From Actinoplanes sp. L3-i22 (GTDB lineage: Bacteria; Actinomycetota; Actinomycetes; Mycobacteriales; Micromonosporaceae), in assembly GCF_019704555.1 (NCBI RefSeq), contig NZ_AP024745.1:814501-878500 (forward strand): a stretch of DNA of 64,000 bases, written 5' to 3'. Of this stretch, positions 8,454-16,761 are shown piece after piece. Within the stretch, counting starts at the first letter, position 1. Each line of letters opens with the position of its first letter. Position numbers and translations under genes: made by a program. The notes under the pieces were generated by a model. That model saw nothing but the letters and a program-made list of their open reading frames with translations, made no database searches and had not been told where the DNA came from.

Positions 8454-10165
8454 TTCTCGTCGCCGTCCGTGGCGCCCGTGCCGGACCGCTCGATGATCGT
8501 GGTCTGCTCGCCGGTCTCGTCGGCCGGGCGCTGCCGCACCGAGGTGGCCGCGACCGGCTCCTTCAGCGCGGAGATCTGCTGGGTGGCCTCGTCGATGATC
8601 GGCTCGTGGCCGGGCGACGGCAGGGCCACGGCCGGTTCGGCCAGGCTCCCGGTCCGCCGGGCGGTCAGCCGGGGCAGCACCACCGCGCCGAGCAGCCGGG
8701 TGCCGACCCGCTGCAGTTGCTCGGCCGCGTCGACCAGGGCCGGGCGGGCGGTCCGGCGCAGCTCGACCGCGAGGATCGCGGCGTCGGCGAAACTGGCCAG
8801 GCTCTGCGCGTCGGCGCTGCTGCTGGTGGACGGGGCCTCGATCACCACGTAGCCACCCTGCCGGCGCAGCGCGTCCAGGGTGTCCCGCAGCCGCTGCGAC
8901 TGCATCAGCCCGGCCGCGGTGGCCGCGCCGCCGGTGGTGATCACCCGCAGCGACGGGATGCGCGGCGTGCGCTGCAGCACCCGGTTCAGGGCGACCCGGC
9001 CGGCGAGCATCTCGGAGAGGCCGGGCACGGCCGCGACGCCGAGCATGCGGGCCAGGGGTGCCGCGTCGACCACACTGTCCGGGAGGTGTGCGCCGATCAG
9101 GACGACATCGCTTCCGGTACGGGCGAGCGCCGCCGCCAGATTCGCGGCCACCAGCGTGCTGGCCGAGCCACGGCTGGTCCCGGTCACCACGATCACCCGG
9201 TCGTCGGCGTTCAGACTGGCCAGGACCTCGTTGCGGAGCCGGTTGAAGACCCGGCCGCCGGGGCCGTAGGGCTGCAGCACGTCGTCGAAGTGCGGGGTGG
9301 TCCGGCCGTCCAGGGTGGCCAGGACCGGTACGCGGCCCCGGTCCCGGACGTCCACCGCGGTGACCAGCCGCCGGTCGAACCGCTCCCGCAGGTAGGCCAG
9401 CGCCAGCCCGAGCAGCAGCCCGATCATCCCGCCGGTCGCGATGTCCAGCAGCGTGTTCGGGCTGGACGGCTTGTCCGGCAGGCGGGCGTCGCTGATGATG
9501 CTGCCGTTGTTGATCGTGGTGGTGGTCACCTCGTTCAGCCGGCCGGTCAGGCTGTTCAGCTGGTTCTGCGAGTTGCTGCGCAGGCTCATCAGGTTGCTCT
9601 CGATGGAGCTGCCCCGGCGGGCCTGGGACAACTTCGCGTTGATCCCGGTGAGCGCGATGGTGAGCTGCTTGACCTTCAGGTTCAGCGAGGCGATCTGCCG
9701 GTCCAGCGCGGACCGGGCGGTCTCCTCGCGGTTGCGCAGGTACGCCTCGGCGAACGCGTGCGACCCGGCCTGCGCCTTCAGCGGGCTGTCCGCCTGGAAC
9801 GTGATCACCAGAACCGTGGTGTTCGCCGGGACCTGCACCGACACCGAGTGCGCCAGCTCCAGCGGCGACACGTCGGTGCGCAGCAGCGCGACGGCCTTCG
9901 CGGCGACCGCGCCGGAGCCGACCAGCTGGGCCTCGGTGTCCAGGTTGACCGAGCCCTTGGTCCGGCCGCCCTGGGCGTTGGTGTCCTGGTCGACCGCCTG
10001 CACCAGGACCGACGAGGAGGACTCGTAGACCCGGGGCAGGGAGTGCGTGACCGTGGCGCCGACGCCCAGTCCCGCGGCTGTCGCCACCAGGGCGATCCAC
10101 CAGTGCCGGCGAACCGCGCCCAGGTAGTGCGCGACATCGGAGGACGGTGGGCGAGACGCTTCCAT
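8450..10165 (-). CDS. Wzz/BY-kinase-like chain-length protein with degenerate P-loop
   Basis: The 571-residue protein begins with a Wzz-type chain-length domain: membrane helix 1 at about 23-40, an extracytoplasmic coiled region (about 45-235) and helix 2 at about 244-259 preceded by the Pro-rich DKPSSPNT. A ParA/BY-kinase-like cytoplasmic domain follows (about 300-500). Its P-loop equivalent is GTSRGSAST (about 329-337), which lacks the Walker A Lys, and no C-terminal tyrosine cluster is seen. ATP hydrolysis or tyrosine phosphorylation is therefore doubtful, so it may be a structural co-polymerase. It probably controls chain length together with the ligase/polymerase-like protein, whose gene overlaps it. 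Confidence 0.82.
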   Translation of the reverse strand: MEASRPPSSDVAHYLGAVRRHWWIALVATAAGLGVGATVTHSLPRVYESSSSVLVQAVDQDTNAQGGRTKGSVNLDTEAQLVGSGAVAAKAVALLRTDVSPLELAHSVSVQVPANTTVLVITFQADSPLKAQAGSHAFAEAYLRNREETARSALDRQIASLNLKVKQLTIALTGINAKLSQARRGSSIESNLMSLRSNSQNQLNSLTGRLNEVTTTTINNGSIISDARLPDKPSSPNTLLDIATGGMIGLLLGLALAYLRERFDRRLVTAVDVRDRGRVPVLATLDGRTTPHFDDVLQPYGPGGRVFNRLRNEVLASLNADDRVIVVTGTSRGSASTLVAANLAAALARTGSDVVLIGAHLPDSVVDAAPLARMLGVAAVPGLSEMLAGRVALNRVLQRTPRIPSLRVITTGGAATAAGLMQSQRLRDTLDALRRQGGYVVIEAPSTSSSADAQSLASFADAAILAVELRRTARPALVDAAEQLQRVGTRLLGAVVLPRLTARRTGSLAEPAVALPSPGHEPIIDEATQQISALKEPVAATSVRQRPADETGEQTTIIERSGTGATDGDEK

Positions 10166-10248
10166 CGGTCTACGCGGCCTTTCGAGGAGGAGTTTTGGGC
10201 GTTTCGCCCCAAGGGCTCCAACGCCCTACTCCCGCCGCGAGTGATGGG

Positions 10249-11769
10249 TCAGCTCAGTTTGGGCTCCACCCAGCCGTTCTCGACCAGGTAGCTGAGGATC
10301 GTCTCGACCGCCTCGGAGACCGACATCGTGGTGGTGTCGATGGTCAGCTCGGCGTCCAGCGGCTCCTCGTACGGATCATCGACGCCGGTCATCCCGCGCA
10401 GCTGACCGGCGCGGGCCCGGGCGTAGAGGCCCTTGCGGTCGCGCCGCTCGCAGACCTCGAGCGGGGTGGCCACGTGCACCAGCACGAACCCGGCGCCGGC
10501 CTCCACCGCCATCCGGCGCACCGAGGAGCGGGCCGCCTCGTACGGCGCGATCGGGCAGGCCACCGCCATGCCCCGGTGCCGGCCCACCTCGGCCGCCACC
10601 CAGCCGATCCGGCGGACGTTGCGGTCCCGGTCCGCCTTGCTGAAGCCCAGCCCGGCGGTCAGCTCCCGGCGCACCACGTCGCCGTCCAGCAGGGTGACCG
10701 TCCGCTCGCCGGTCTCCCGCAGCGTGTCGGCCAGGTTCCGGGCGATCGTCGACTTGCCGGAGCCGGACAGGCCGGTGAAGAAGAGCACCAGGCCCCGGTG
10801 CCGGCGCGGCGGCCGGACCCGGGACAGCTCCTTCGCGACCGCGGGCGGGGTGTGCCACTCGGGCAGCGGGAAGCCCCGGTCCAGCAGGTCCTCGATCTCG
10901 TCCGGGGGCATCGCCAGGCGGCGGTTGCGCGGCGGGATGTCGTCCCGCCACCGCCACTGGCCGTCCCGGTTGTCGTAGGCCAGCTCGCGCGGCACCAGCA
11001 CGCGCAGCCCGGCGCCGGACAGCGTGTCGCCGGTGGAGAGGACGTGGGTGACGCCGTACGACGCGGCGACCCGGGAGCGCAGCAGGGCGTCGCGCATCTC
11101 GTCGCCGTGCGGCGACACCGGCACCGCGACGATGGTCGCCGGGGGCATCCGGTCCCGGGCCGCGAAGATCGCCCGGACCAGCGCCTCGGGGGGCAACCCG
11201 TCCGGCCCGTGGCCACTGACCGGAATCAAGATCAAAAGATGAGCTGCCAGGGTACGGGCGGCGTGCGCGATCTGGGCGAGCTGCGGCCGGTGCAGCGGGC
11301 GGTCGGCGATCACGCCGAGCACCCGGCCGGGCGGCAGCAGCGACCGGACCTCCTCCGGCGTGCGGCGCAGGCGCTGGAACGGGCCGTGGCCGCCGTCGCC
11401 CATCTTGCGCACCGGGCCGCCGACGCCGTACCGGTTCTCGGCGACCTTCCAGACGTCCAGGGCCTCGATCGCGGCGATCGGGGCGCCCTCCAGGTCGGTG
11501 AGCACCACGGCGCGCCGCGCCGGATCGGCCGGGTCCAGTCGCTCGGCCAGCTCCTGCGGGACCTCCAGGGTGACCGGGACCGGCCAGGGCGTGCCGTCGG
11601 CGAGCCGGCCGGTGCGCGCCAGCGCCACCAGGTCGGCGCGCGCCAGGAATCCGGTCAGCGGCGCGTATGCCCCGGAGAGCAACAGTTCGAGATCTGCCAG
11701 CTCAAAGGGGCGCGGGGCGTACGACGGTGCGTCCCGTAGGACGTCTTCCGGCAAAACCGAGCCACTCAC
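10249..11769 (-). CDS. cysC: Adenylyl-sulfate (APS) kinase with degenerate ATP-sulfurylase-like N-terminal half
   Basis: GTG 11769 follows an AAGGGG site and gives 506 residues. The C-terminal half (about 325-500) is a complete APS kinase: P-loop GLSGSGKST (333-341), LDGDVVR (361-367), FSKADRDRNVRRIG (376-389) and KGLYARAR. The N-terminal half follows the ATP sulfurylase plan, but its active-site strings are changed. The QxRNPxHxxH region reads IADRPLHRPQ (154-163), and the GRDHAG region reads STGDTLSG (245-252). It probably cannot make APS, while it should phosphorylate APS to PAPS. As first gene of the operon it likely supplies PAPS to the sulfotransferase encoded downstream. Confidence 0.85.
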   Translation of the reverse strand: MSGSVLPEDVLRDAPSYAPRPFELADLELLLSGAYAPLTGFLARADLVALARTGRLADGTPWPVPVTLEVPQELAERLDPADPARRAVVLTDLEGAPIAAIEALDVWKVAENRYGVGGPVRKMGDGGHGPFQRLRRTPEEVRSLLPPGRVLGVIADRPLHRPQLAQIAHAARTLAAHLLILIPVSGHGPDGLPPEALVRAIFAARDRMPPATIVAVPVSPHGDEMRDALLRSRVAASYGVTHVLSTGDTLSGAGLRVLVPRELAYDNRDGQWRWRDDIPPRNRRLAMPPDEIEDLLDRGFPLPEWHTPPAVAKELSRVRPPRRHRGLVLFFTGLSGSGKSTIARNLADTLRETGERTVTLLDGDVVRRELTAGLGFSKADRDRNVRRIGWVAAEVGRHRGMAVACPIAPYEAARSSVRRMAVEAGAGFVLVHVATPLEVCERRDRKGLYARARAGQLRGMTGVDDPYEEPLDAELTIDTTTMSVSEAVETILSYLVENGWVEPKLS

Positions 11770-11907
11770 CTTGTATCCCCTTGCCGCGGCCGACTTGGGT
11801 GACAGTTTCGCAGCCCGGTTCCAGCCGGTCGAGGCGGGCTCGCGATCTCGCGCTCACGTCCACAAATTCGCCCGTTTGCCTGATCTCAGGTTAGTTTTCC
11901 GTCTTCC

Positions 11908-11935
11908 TGGACAAATCTGGGCAATCCTTTAATAT
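11908..11935 (+). promoter_or_regulatory. Predicted promoter, giving a leaderless transcript
   Basis: A TGGACA box (11908-11913; 5 of 6 match to TTGACA) is followed after 16 bases by TAATAT (11930-11935). Transcription would begin about 11942-11945, at or next to the GTG start at 11945. No ribosome-binding site precedes that GTG, so the mRNA may be leaderless. The surrounding DNA is unusually AT-rich for this window. Confidence 0.55.
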
Positions 11936-11944
11936 TGGGCGATT

Positions 11945-13045
11945 GTGAGACAGAACCCGCATGTCGCCTTCGTCGCCACGGCCTTCACGATGGCCGTGGC
12001 GGTCGTGCTCTCCTGGGCCTGGACCGGCGGCGTCCGACCACCCGCCGACGACCGGGTGCTGGCCGCCCACGCCCAGCCGGCCGCCGCCGCACCGGCCCGG
12101 GCCTGCCGCACCGGCTACAAACTCGTGCCCACCTGCGGCATCCTGTGGGGCGTGGCGCCCGGCGCGCGGACCGAGGACCACGGCTTCGACGCGCTCACCG
12201 ACTTCGAGCGCAAGACCGGCCGGCACCAGGCCGTCTACCACGCGTACCACCACGGGATCCGGCAGCTGTTCCCGACGCCGCAGGAGATCGCGATCGCCCG
12301 GCAGCCCGGCAAGAAGCGGGTCCTGCTGCTCAACTGGAAACCGGAGAGCACCACCTGGGCGCGGATCGCCCGCGGCGACCGGCGCACCGACGCGTTCCTG
12401 GACCGGCTCGCCGCGCACATCCACCGCGACTTCCGCGAGCCGTTCTTCTTCGCGATCCACCACGAGGCCGAGGACCAGGTGCGCGAGCGGCGCGGGTCCG
12501 GATACACCGCGCGGGACTATGCGGCGATGTACCGGCACGTGGTCACCCGGTTGCGGGCCCGCGGCGTGACGAACGTGGTCACCGTGCTCGTGCACATGGC
12601 GTACGTGCCGCACACCTCGAAGAGCTGGTTCAGCGACATGTACCCCGGCGACGACGTGGTCGACTGGATCGGGTTCGACACGTACTCCTACAGCGACCCC
12701 GGGTACGGCCACGGCGACTTCGCCGAGCTGCTCAACCGGCGGTCGGCGATGAAACCGCAGTGGCCCGGCTTCTACAACTGGGTACGCGCGCACCACCCCC
12801 GCAAACCGCTGATGGTGGCCGAGTGGGGCGTCTGGTTCAGCCGGCGCAACCCCGGGCACATGGCCGCGTTCTACCGCGAGGTGGGGCAGCAGATCGGGCG
12901 CTTCCCGGCGATCAAGGCGATGGTGCACTTCGAGACACCGGCCAACCGCAAGGGCCAGGACTCGTCGGTGGACAGCACCCCGGCCGCGCTCCGGGAGTAC
13001 CGTCGGCTGGGCCGGCTCCCGGTCTTCCAGGTCTCGCTGGGCTGA
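11945..13045 (+). CDS. Exported GH26-type glycoside hydrolase
   Basis: The 366-residue protein has an N-terminal hydrophobic segment (about 7-25, VAFVATAFTMAVAVVLSWAW) that acts as a signal or anchor, then an Ala/Pro linker. Its catalytic domain carries a presumed acid/base Glu at 174 in FFFAIHHEAEDQ and a nucleophile Glu at 293 in LMVAEWGVWFS, as in the GH26 (mannanase-like) fold. Another typical string is DWIGFDTYSYS. It is divergent from the polysaccharide operon and shares a 175-base intergenic region with it. It is a distant relative of the GH26 lipoprotein at 1644-2651. Likely acts outside the cell on the cluster's glycan; the substrate is unproven. Confidence 0.78.
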   Translation: MRQNPHVAFVATAFTMAVAVVLSWAWTGGVRPPADDRVLAAHAQPAAAAPARACRTGYKLVPTCGILWGVAPGARTEDHGFDALTDFERKTGRHQAVYHAYHHGIRQLFPTPQEIAIARQPGKKRVLLLNWKPESTTWARIARGDRRTDAFLDRLAAHIHRDFREPFFFAIHHEAEDQVRERRGSGYTARDYAAMYRHVVTRLRARGVTNVVTVLVHMAYVPHTSKSWFSDMYPGDDVVDWIGFDTYSYSDPGYGHGDFAELLNRRSAMKPQWPGFYNWVRAHHPRKPLMVAEWGVWFSRRNPGHMAAFYREVGQQIGRFPAIKAMVHFETPANRKGQDSSVDSTPAALREYRRLGRLPVFQVSLG

Positions 13046-13177
13046 GCGGGGCTGACGACGTACCGTCGCAGTGGTTTTGGGGGTTTTTGGAACCTGTGAA
13101 AACGCTGAGGAACCCTGAGAGCGGCTCAGGGTCCTTCCCCGATTCGCGAGCGTGCGGCGGCTTCCTAGGCTGAGGCC

Positions 13178-14092
13178 GTGAACATCATCGCTACTCAGGC
13201 GCTCACGAAGACGTACGGGGGCGGGGTGACCGCCCTTTCCGACCTGACCGTGCAGGTCGAGCCCGGCGTCATCGGTCTTGTCGGCGCGAACGGCGCCGGC
13301 AAGAGCACGTTCATCAAAATCATGCTCGGCCTGATCGCGCCCACCTCGGGGTCGGTCCGGGTCTTCGATCTCGATCCGGTGGTGGACACCGACAAGGTGC
13401 GGGCCCGGGTCGGCTACATGCCCGAGAACGACAGCCTGCCACCGGACGTGTCGGCCTCCGAGTTCGTCACGCACCTCGGCCGGATGAGCGGCCTGCCGCG
13501 CACCGCCGCCCGGGAGCGCGCCTCCGAGGCGCTGCGCCATGTCGGCCTCTACGAGGAGCGGTACCGGCAGATCGGCGGCTACTCGACCGGCATGAAACAG
13601 CGGGTCAAGCTCGCCCAGTCGCTGGTCCACGACCCCGACCTGCTGCTGCTCGACGAGCCGACCAACGGCCTCGACCCGGCCGGCCGCGACGCCATGCTGG
13701 CGCTGATCCACCGGATCGGCACCGAGTTCGGCATCTCCGTCGTGGTCTGCTCGCACCTGCTCGGCGAGGTCGAGCGGATCTGTGACTCGCTGATCGCGAT
13801 CCAGGGCGGCCGGCTGCTTCGCGCCGACCGGATCTCCTCGATGACCGAGGCCTCCGCCGTGCTCGCGGTCGAGGTCAGCGACGGTACGGACGAGCTCGCC
13901 GCCCGCCTCGCCGAGATCGGCCTGCCGGTCAGCCGGGACGGCCGGGTGCTGCTCGTGCCGCTCGCCACCGACGAGGCGTACGACCAGATCCTGCGCGCGG
14001 TCACCGATCTCGAACTCAACCTGCACCGCCTGGACCAGCGCCGGCACCGTGTCGCCGAGCTCTTCACCGCGAAGGAGACGGCCGATGTCTGA
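13178..14092 (+). CDS. ABC transporter ATP-binding protein (ABC-2 type), module 1
   Basis: GTG 13178 follows TGAGG and gives 304 residues. Walker A is GANGAGKST (36-44), the signature is YSTGMKQ (135-141) and Walker B is LLLLDEP (155-161). The H-loop is in VVCSHLLGEVE. The C-terminal 80 residues form the usual extra domain of ABC-2 export ATPases. Its stop overlaps the next permease gene by 8 bases. The four genes 13178-16619 form two ATPase/permease pairs that may make one heteromeric exporter. The substrate is not evident; proximity to the polysaccharide cluster does not establish a link. Confidence 0.9.
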   Translation: MNIIATQALTKTYGGGVTALSDLTVQVEPGVIGLVGANGAGKSTFIKIMLGLIAPTSGSVRVFDLDPVVDTDKVRARVGYMPENDSLPPDVSASEFVTHLGRMSGLPRTAARERASEALRHVGLYEERYRQIGGYSTGMKQRVKLAQSLVHDPDLLLLDEPTNGLDPAGRDAMLALIHRIGTEFGISVVVCSHLLGEVERICDSLIAIQGGRLLRADRISSMTEASAVLAVEVSDGTDELAARLAEIGLPVSRDGRVLLVPLATDEAYDQILRAVTDLELNLHRLDQRRHRVAELFTAKETADV

Positions 14093-14945
14093 GACCGGCG
14101 TCATCCATGACATCGGCTATCAGCGGTACACCGGGCCTCGCCTGGGCCGCGGTGCCGCGATCCTGGCCCTCTACGGGCACGGCCTGCGGGCCGCGTTCGG
14201 GCTGGGCCGATCGGCCAAGGCCAAGATCTTCCCCTGGCTGGTCGCCGGGATCGCGCTGCTGATCGCGGTGATCATCGCCGCGATCAAGTCGCAGATCCCG
14301 GACTTCGACTTCGGCTACGTCGACATCGACAACCAGCTCAGCTGGATGATCATTTTCTTCGTCGCGATCCTGGCCCCGGCCCTGGTCTCCCGGGACATCC
14401 GCTCGAACACGCTGCCGCTGTACTTCAGCCGGCCGCTGCGCGCCGCCGACTACGTGATCGCCAAGTTCCTGGCCATGGTCACCGCGGTCTGGCTGCTGCT
14501 CGGCGTCCCGCAGTTCATCATGTTCCTGGGCGCCGCCTTCACCACCGACAAGGGCCTGTCCGGGGTCTGGCACGAGATCAAGGACCTGGTGCCCGGCTGG
14601 GGCTACAGCCTGCTCTGGGCGCTGCTGTTCACCAGCATCGGCCTGCTGGTCGCGTCGCTGACCGGCAAGCAGGCGTTCGCCGCCGGCGGCATCGTGGCGA
14701 TCTTCCTGATGACCACCCCGGTGGTCGCCGTGCTCGCCCAGCTCCCGTCCAGCGCCGCCAACAAGATGGCCGGCCTGGCCAGCCCGAACACCCTGGTCCA
14801 GGGGTTCGGCACCTGGGCGCTCGGCGGCCAGACCGGCATCGACGTCGGCCGGTACGGCCCGATCTACGGCATCGAGGCCGTCTGCCTGATCGCCGCCAGC
14901 CTCCTGCTCCTGCTCGCCCGCTACCGGAAGGTGGCCGCGCTGTGA
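14085..14945 (+). CDS. ABC-2 type permease, module 1
   Basis: ATG 14085 overlaps the preceding ATPase stop by 8 bases; it gives 286 residues. Six hydrophobic segments are visible, including FPWLVAGIALLIAVIIAAI, LSWMIIFFVAILAPALV and IEAVCLIAASLLLLLARY. The string RDIRSNTLPLYFSRPLRAADYVIAKF is the typical coupling region of ABC-2 permeases of the bacitracin/Nod-export type. A GTG of the next ATPase gene overlaps its stop by 4 bases. It works with the ATPase encoded at 13178-14092. Confidence 0.87.
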   Translation: MSETGVIHDIGYQRYTGPRLGRGAAILALYGHGLRAAFGLGRSAKAKIFPWLVAGIALLIAVIIAAIKSQIPDFDFGYVDIDNQLSWMIIFFVAILAPALVSRDIRSNTLPLYFSRPLRAADYVIAKFLAMVTAVWLLLGVPQFIMFLGAAFTTDKGLSGVWHEIKDLVPGWGYSLLWALLFTSIGLLVASLTGKQAFAAGGIVAIFLMTTPVVAVLAQLPSSAANKMAGLASPNTLVQGFGTWALGGQTGIDVGRYGPIYGIEAVCLIAASLLLLLARYRKVAAL

Positions 14946-15907
14946 CCATCGAAACCCAGCCCACGGCGCCCGTCGTGTCGGACGTGGCCGCCACCCCCGG
15001 GGTGGTCGATCTCCAGAACGTGTCCCGCTGGTACGGCAACGTCGTCGCGGTCAACGACATCACCATGTCGCTGGGCTCCGGCGTGACCGGCCTGCTCGGC
15101 CCGAACGGCGCCGGCAAGACCACGATCCTGCACATGATGGCCGGCTTCCTCGCCCCGTCGAAGGGCACCGTCACCATCGACGGCCGGCCCAGCTGGCGCC
15201 ACCCCGAGGTCTACCGCGACCTCGGCCTGGTCACCGAGCGCGAGGCGGTGCACTCGTTCCTCACCGCCGAGCAGTTCGTGCTGGCCTGCGCGAAGATGCA
15301 GAAGCTGAAGGACCCGGCCGGGGCCGCCCGCCGCGCACTGCAGCTGGTCGAGATGACCGATGCGGCCGACCGCCGGATCGGCACGTTCTCCAAGGGCATG
15401 CGCCAGCGCACCCGGGTCGCCGCCGCGCTGGTCCACGAGCCGAAGGTGCTGCTGCTCGACGAGCCGTTCAACGGCATGGACCCGCGGCAGCGGATGCACA
15501 TGATGGAGCTGCTGCACGGCCTCGGCGACAACGGGCACACCATCCTGTTCAGCTCGCACATCCTGGAAGAGGTCGAGCAGGTCGCCGGCCTGGTCCAGGT
15601 GATCGTGGCCGGGCGCCTCGCCGCCTCCGGCGACTACCGCAAGATCCGCCGGCTGATGACGAACCGGCCGCACGTCTTCGCGGTCCGCAGCTCCGACGAC
15701 CGGCGGCTGGCGATCGCGCTGATCGCCGAGAAGTCGGTGAGCGGGATCGAGATCGAGAACACCGGTATGACCGTGCGGGCGGCCGACTACGGCGACTTCA
15801 CCCGCGCGCTGCCCCGTATCGCCCTCGACCAGGGAATTCGTCTGCACCAGCTGGTGCCGTCCGACGAGTCCCTGGAGAGCGTCTTCTCCTACCTGCTGGA
15901 GGCCTGA
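14942..15907 (+). CDS. ABC transporter ATP-binding protein (ABC-2 type), module 2
   Basis: GTG 14942 overlaps the permease stop as GTGA. The 321-residue protein has Walker A GPNGAGKTT (53-61), signature FSKGMRQR and Walker B VLLLDEPFNGMD, and the H-loop in LFSSHILEEVEQ. An N-terminal tail of about 20 residues precedes the nucleotide-binding fold. The gene is one base from the second permease gene. It resembles, but is not a recent copy of, the first ATPase. It probably powers the permease at 15909-16619, alone or together with module 1. Confidence 0.9.
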   Translation: MTIETQPTAPVVSDVAATPGVVDLQNVSRWYGNVVAVNDITMSLGSGVTGLLGPNGAGKTTILHMMAGFLAPSKGTVTIDGRPSWRHPEVYRDLGLVTEREAVHSFLTAEQFVLACAKMQKLKDPAGAARRALQLVEMTDAADRRIGTFSKGMRQRTRVAAALVHEPKVLLLDEPFNGMDPRQRMHMMELLHGLGDNGHTILFSSHILEEVEQVAGLVQVIVAGRLAASGDYRKIRRLMTNRPHVFAVRSSDDRRLAIALIAEKSVSGIEIENTGMTVRAADYGDFTRALPRIALDQGIRLHQLVPSDESLESVFSYLLEA

Positions 15908-15908
15908 G

Positions 15909-16619
15909 ATGTCGACCGTCGCCATGATCACGGCGCGCGGCCTCTTCGGCCGGCGCCGGGCGCTGCTGCTCCTGCCGCTGCCCCTGCTGCTCATCGGGCT
16001 GGCCCTGCTCTGCAAGGCGTACGACCTGGACCCCTCCCAGTGGGGCAAGGCGGTCATCGAGGAGCTCGGCTACGCCGTGGTGCTGCCGGTGATCGCGCTG
16101 ATCGTCGGCACCGGCGTCCTCGGCTCCGAGATCGACGACGGCACGCTGGTGCACATCCTGACCAAGCCGCTGGCCCGCCGGGACATCATCCTGGCGAAGT
16201 TCGTGGTCGCGGTCGCCGCCACCGCGGTCTCCACGGCCATCCCGCTGTTCGTCGTCGGCCTGCTGGCCGGCTCGGCCAAGCTGGGCGCCGCGCTGGCGGT
16301 CGCCGCGGTCGCCGGGTCGTTCGCCTACACCGCGCTGTTCCTGCTGCTCAGCCTGCTGACCAAGCGGCCGGTGCTGCTCGGCCTGGTCTACATCCTGATC
16401 TGGGAGAACCTGCTGGGTCGCTTCCTGAGCGGCACCCGGATCCTCTCCATCCGGCAGTACGCCATCTCGATCGCCGACAAGCTCGACCCGACCACGCTGC
16501 TCGACGCGAAGGTCGGCATCGCGACGGCGGTGGTGATGAGCGCGATCTTCGTGGTCGTCTGCACGGTGGTCGCGATCAACCGCCTGGGCTCCTTCAGCCT
16601 GGCCGGCGAGACCAGCTGA
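15909..16619 (+). CDS. ABC-2 type permease, module 2
   Basis: The 236-residue membrane protein has about six hydrophobic segments: LLLLPLPLLLIGLALLC, VVLPVIALIVGTGVLG, FVVAVAATAVSTAIPLFVV, AALAVAAVAGSFAYTALFLLL, PVLLGLVYILIWENLLG and VVMSAIFVVVCTVVAIN. The LTKPLARRDIILAKF string between helices 2 and 3 is typical of ABC-2 permeases. It is the last gene of the four-gene unit; a perfect hairpin follows 16 bases after its stop. Confidence 0.86.
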   Translation: MSTVAMITARGLFGRRRALLLLPLPLLLIGLALLCKAYDLDPSQWGKAVIEELGYAVVLPVIALIVGTGVLGSEIDDGTLVHILTKPLARRDIILAKFVVAVAATAVSTAIPLFVVGLLAGSAKLGAALAVAAVAGSFAYTALFLLLSLLTKRPVLLGLVYILIWENLLGRFLSGTRILSIRQYAISIADKLDPTTLLDAKVGIATAVVMSAIFVVVCTVVAINRLGSFSLAGETS

Positions 16620-16634
16620 CCGACCGCTCTCCGA

Positions 16635-16668
16635 CAGGCCCGCACGATCCCCGGATCCTGCGGGCCTG
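16635..16668 (+). terminator. Hairpin terminator after the ABC operon
   Basis: CAGGCCCGCA (16635-16644) pairs perfectly with TGCGGGCCTG (16659-16668). The loop can form a further GATCC/GGATC stem (16646-16650 with 16653-16657). CCCGTTT follows. It lies 16 bases after the permease stop. Confidence 0.75.
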
Positions 16669-16761
16669 CCCGTTTCCGGACTTCCATGGTTGGCATGGGA
16701 CAACTAGTCTGGTGCTGCGCCACATCGAGGGCGCAGCCGACGGGACGAGCGGGGGCCGAGG

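Noticed and set aside
7083..10100. A single open minus-strand frame of 1005 codons
   Set aside because: Only the part from GTG 8453 makes a sensible membrane protein; the upstream part is the wrong frame of the Wzz-like gene, kept open by high GC.
12235..14113. Long minus-strand frames under the GH26 and ABC genes
   Set aside because: They are antisense shadows; the plus-strand genes have clear catalytic and ATP-binding motifs.
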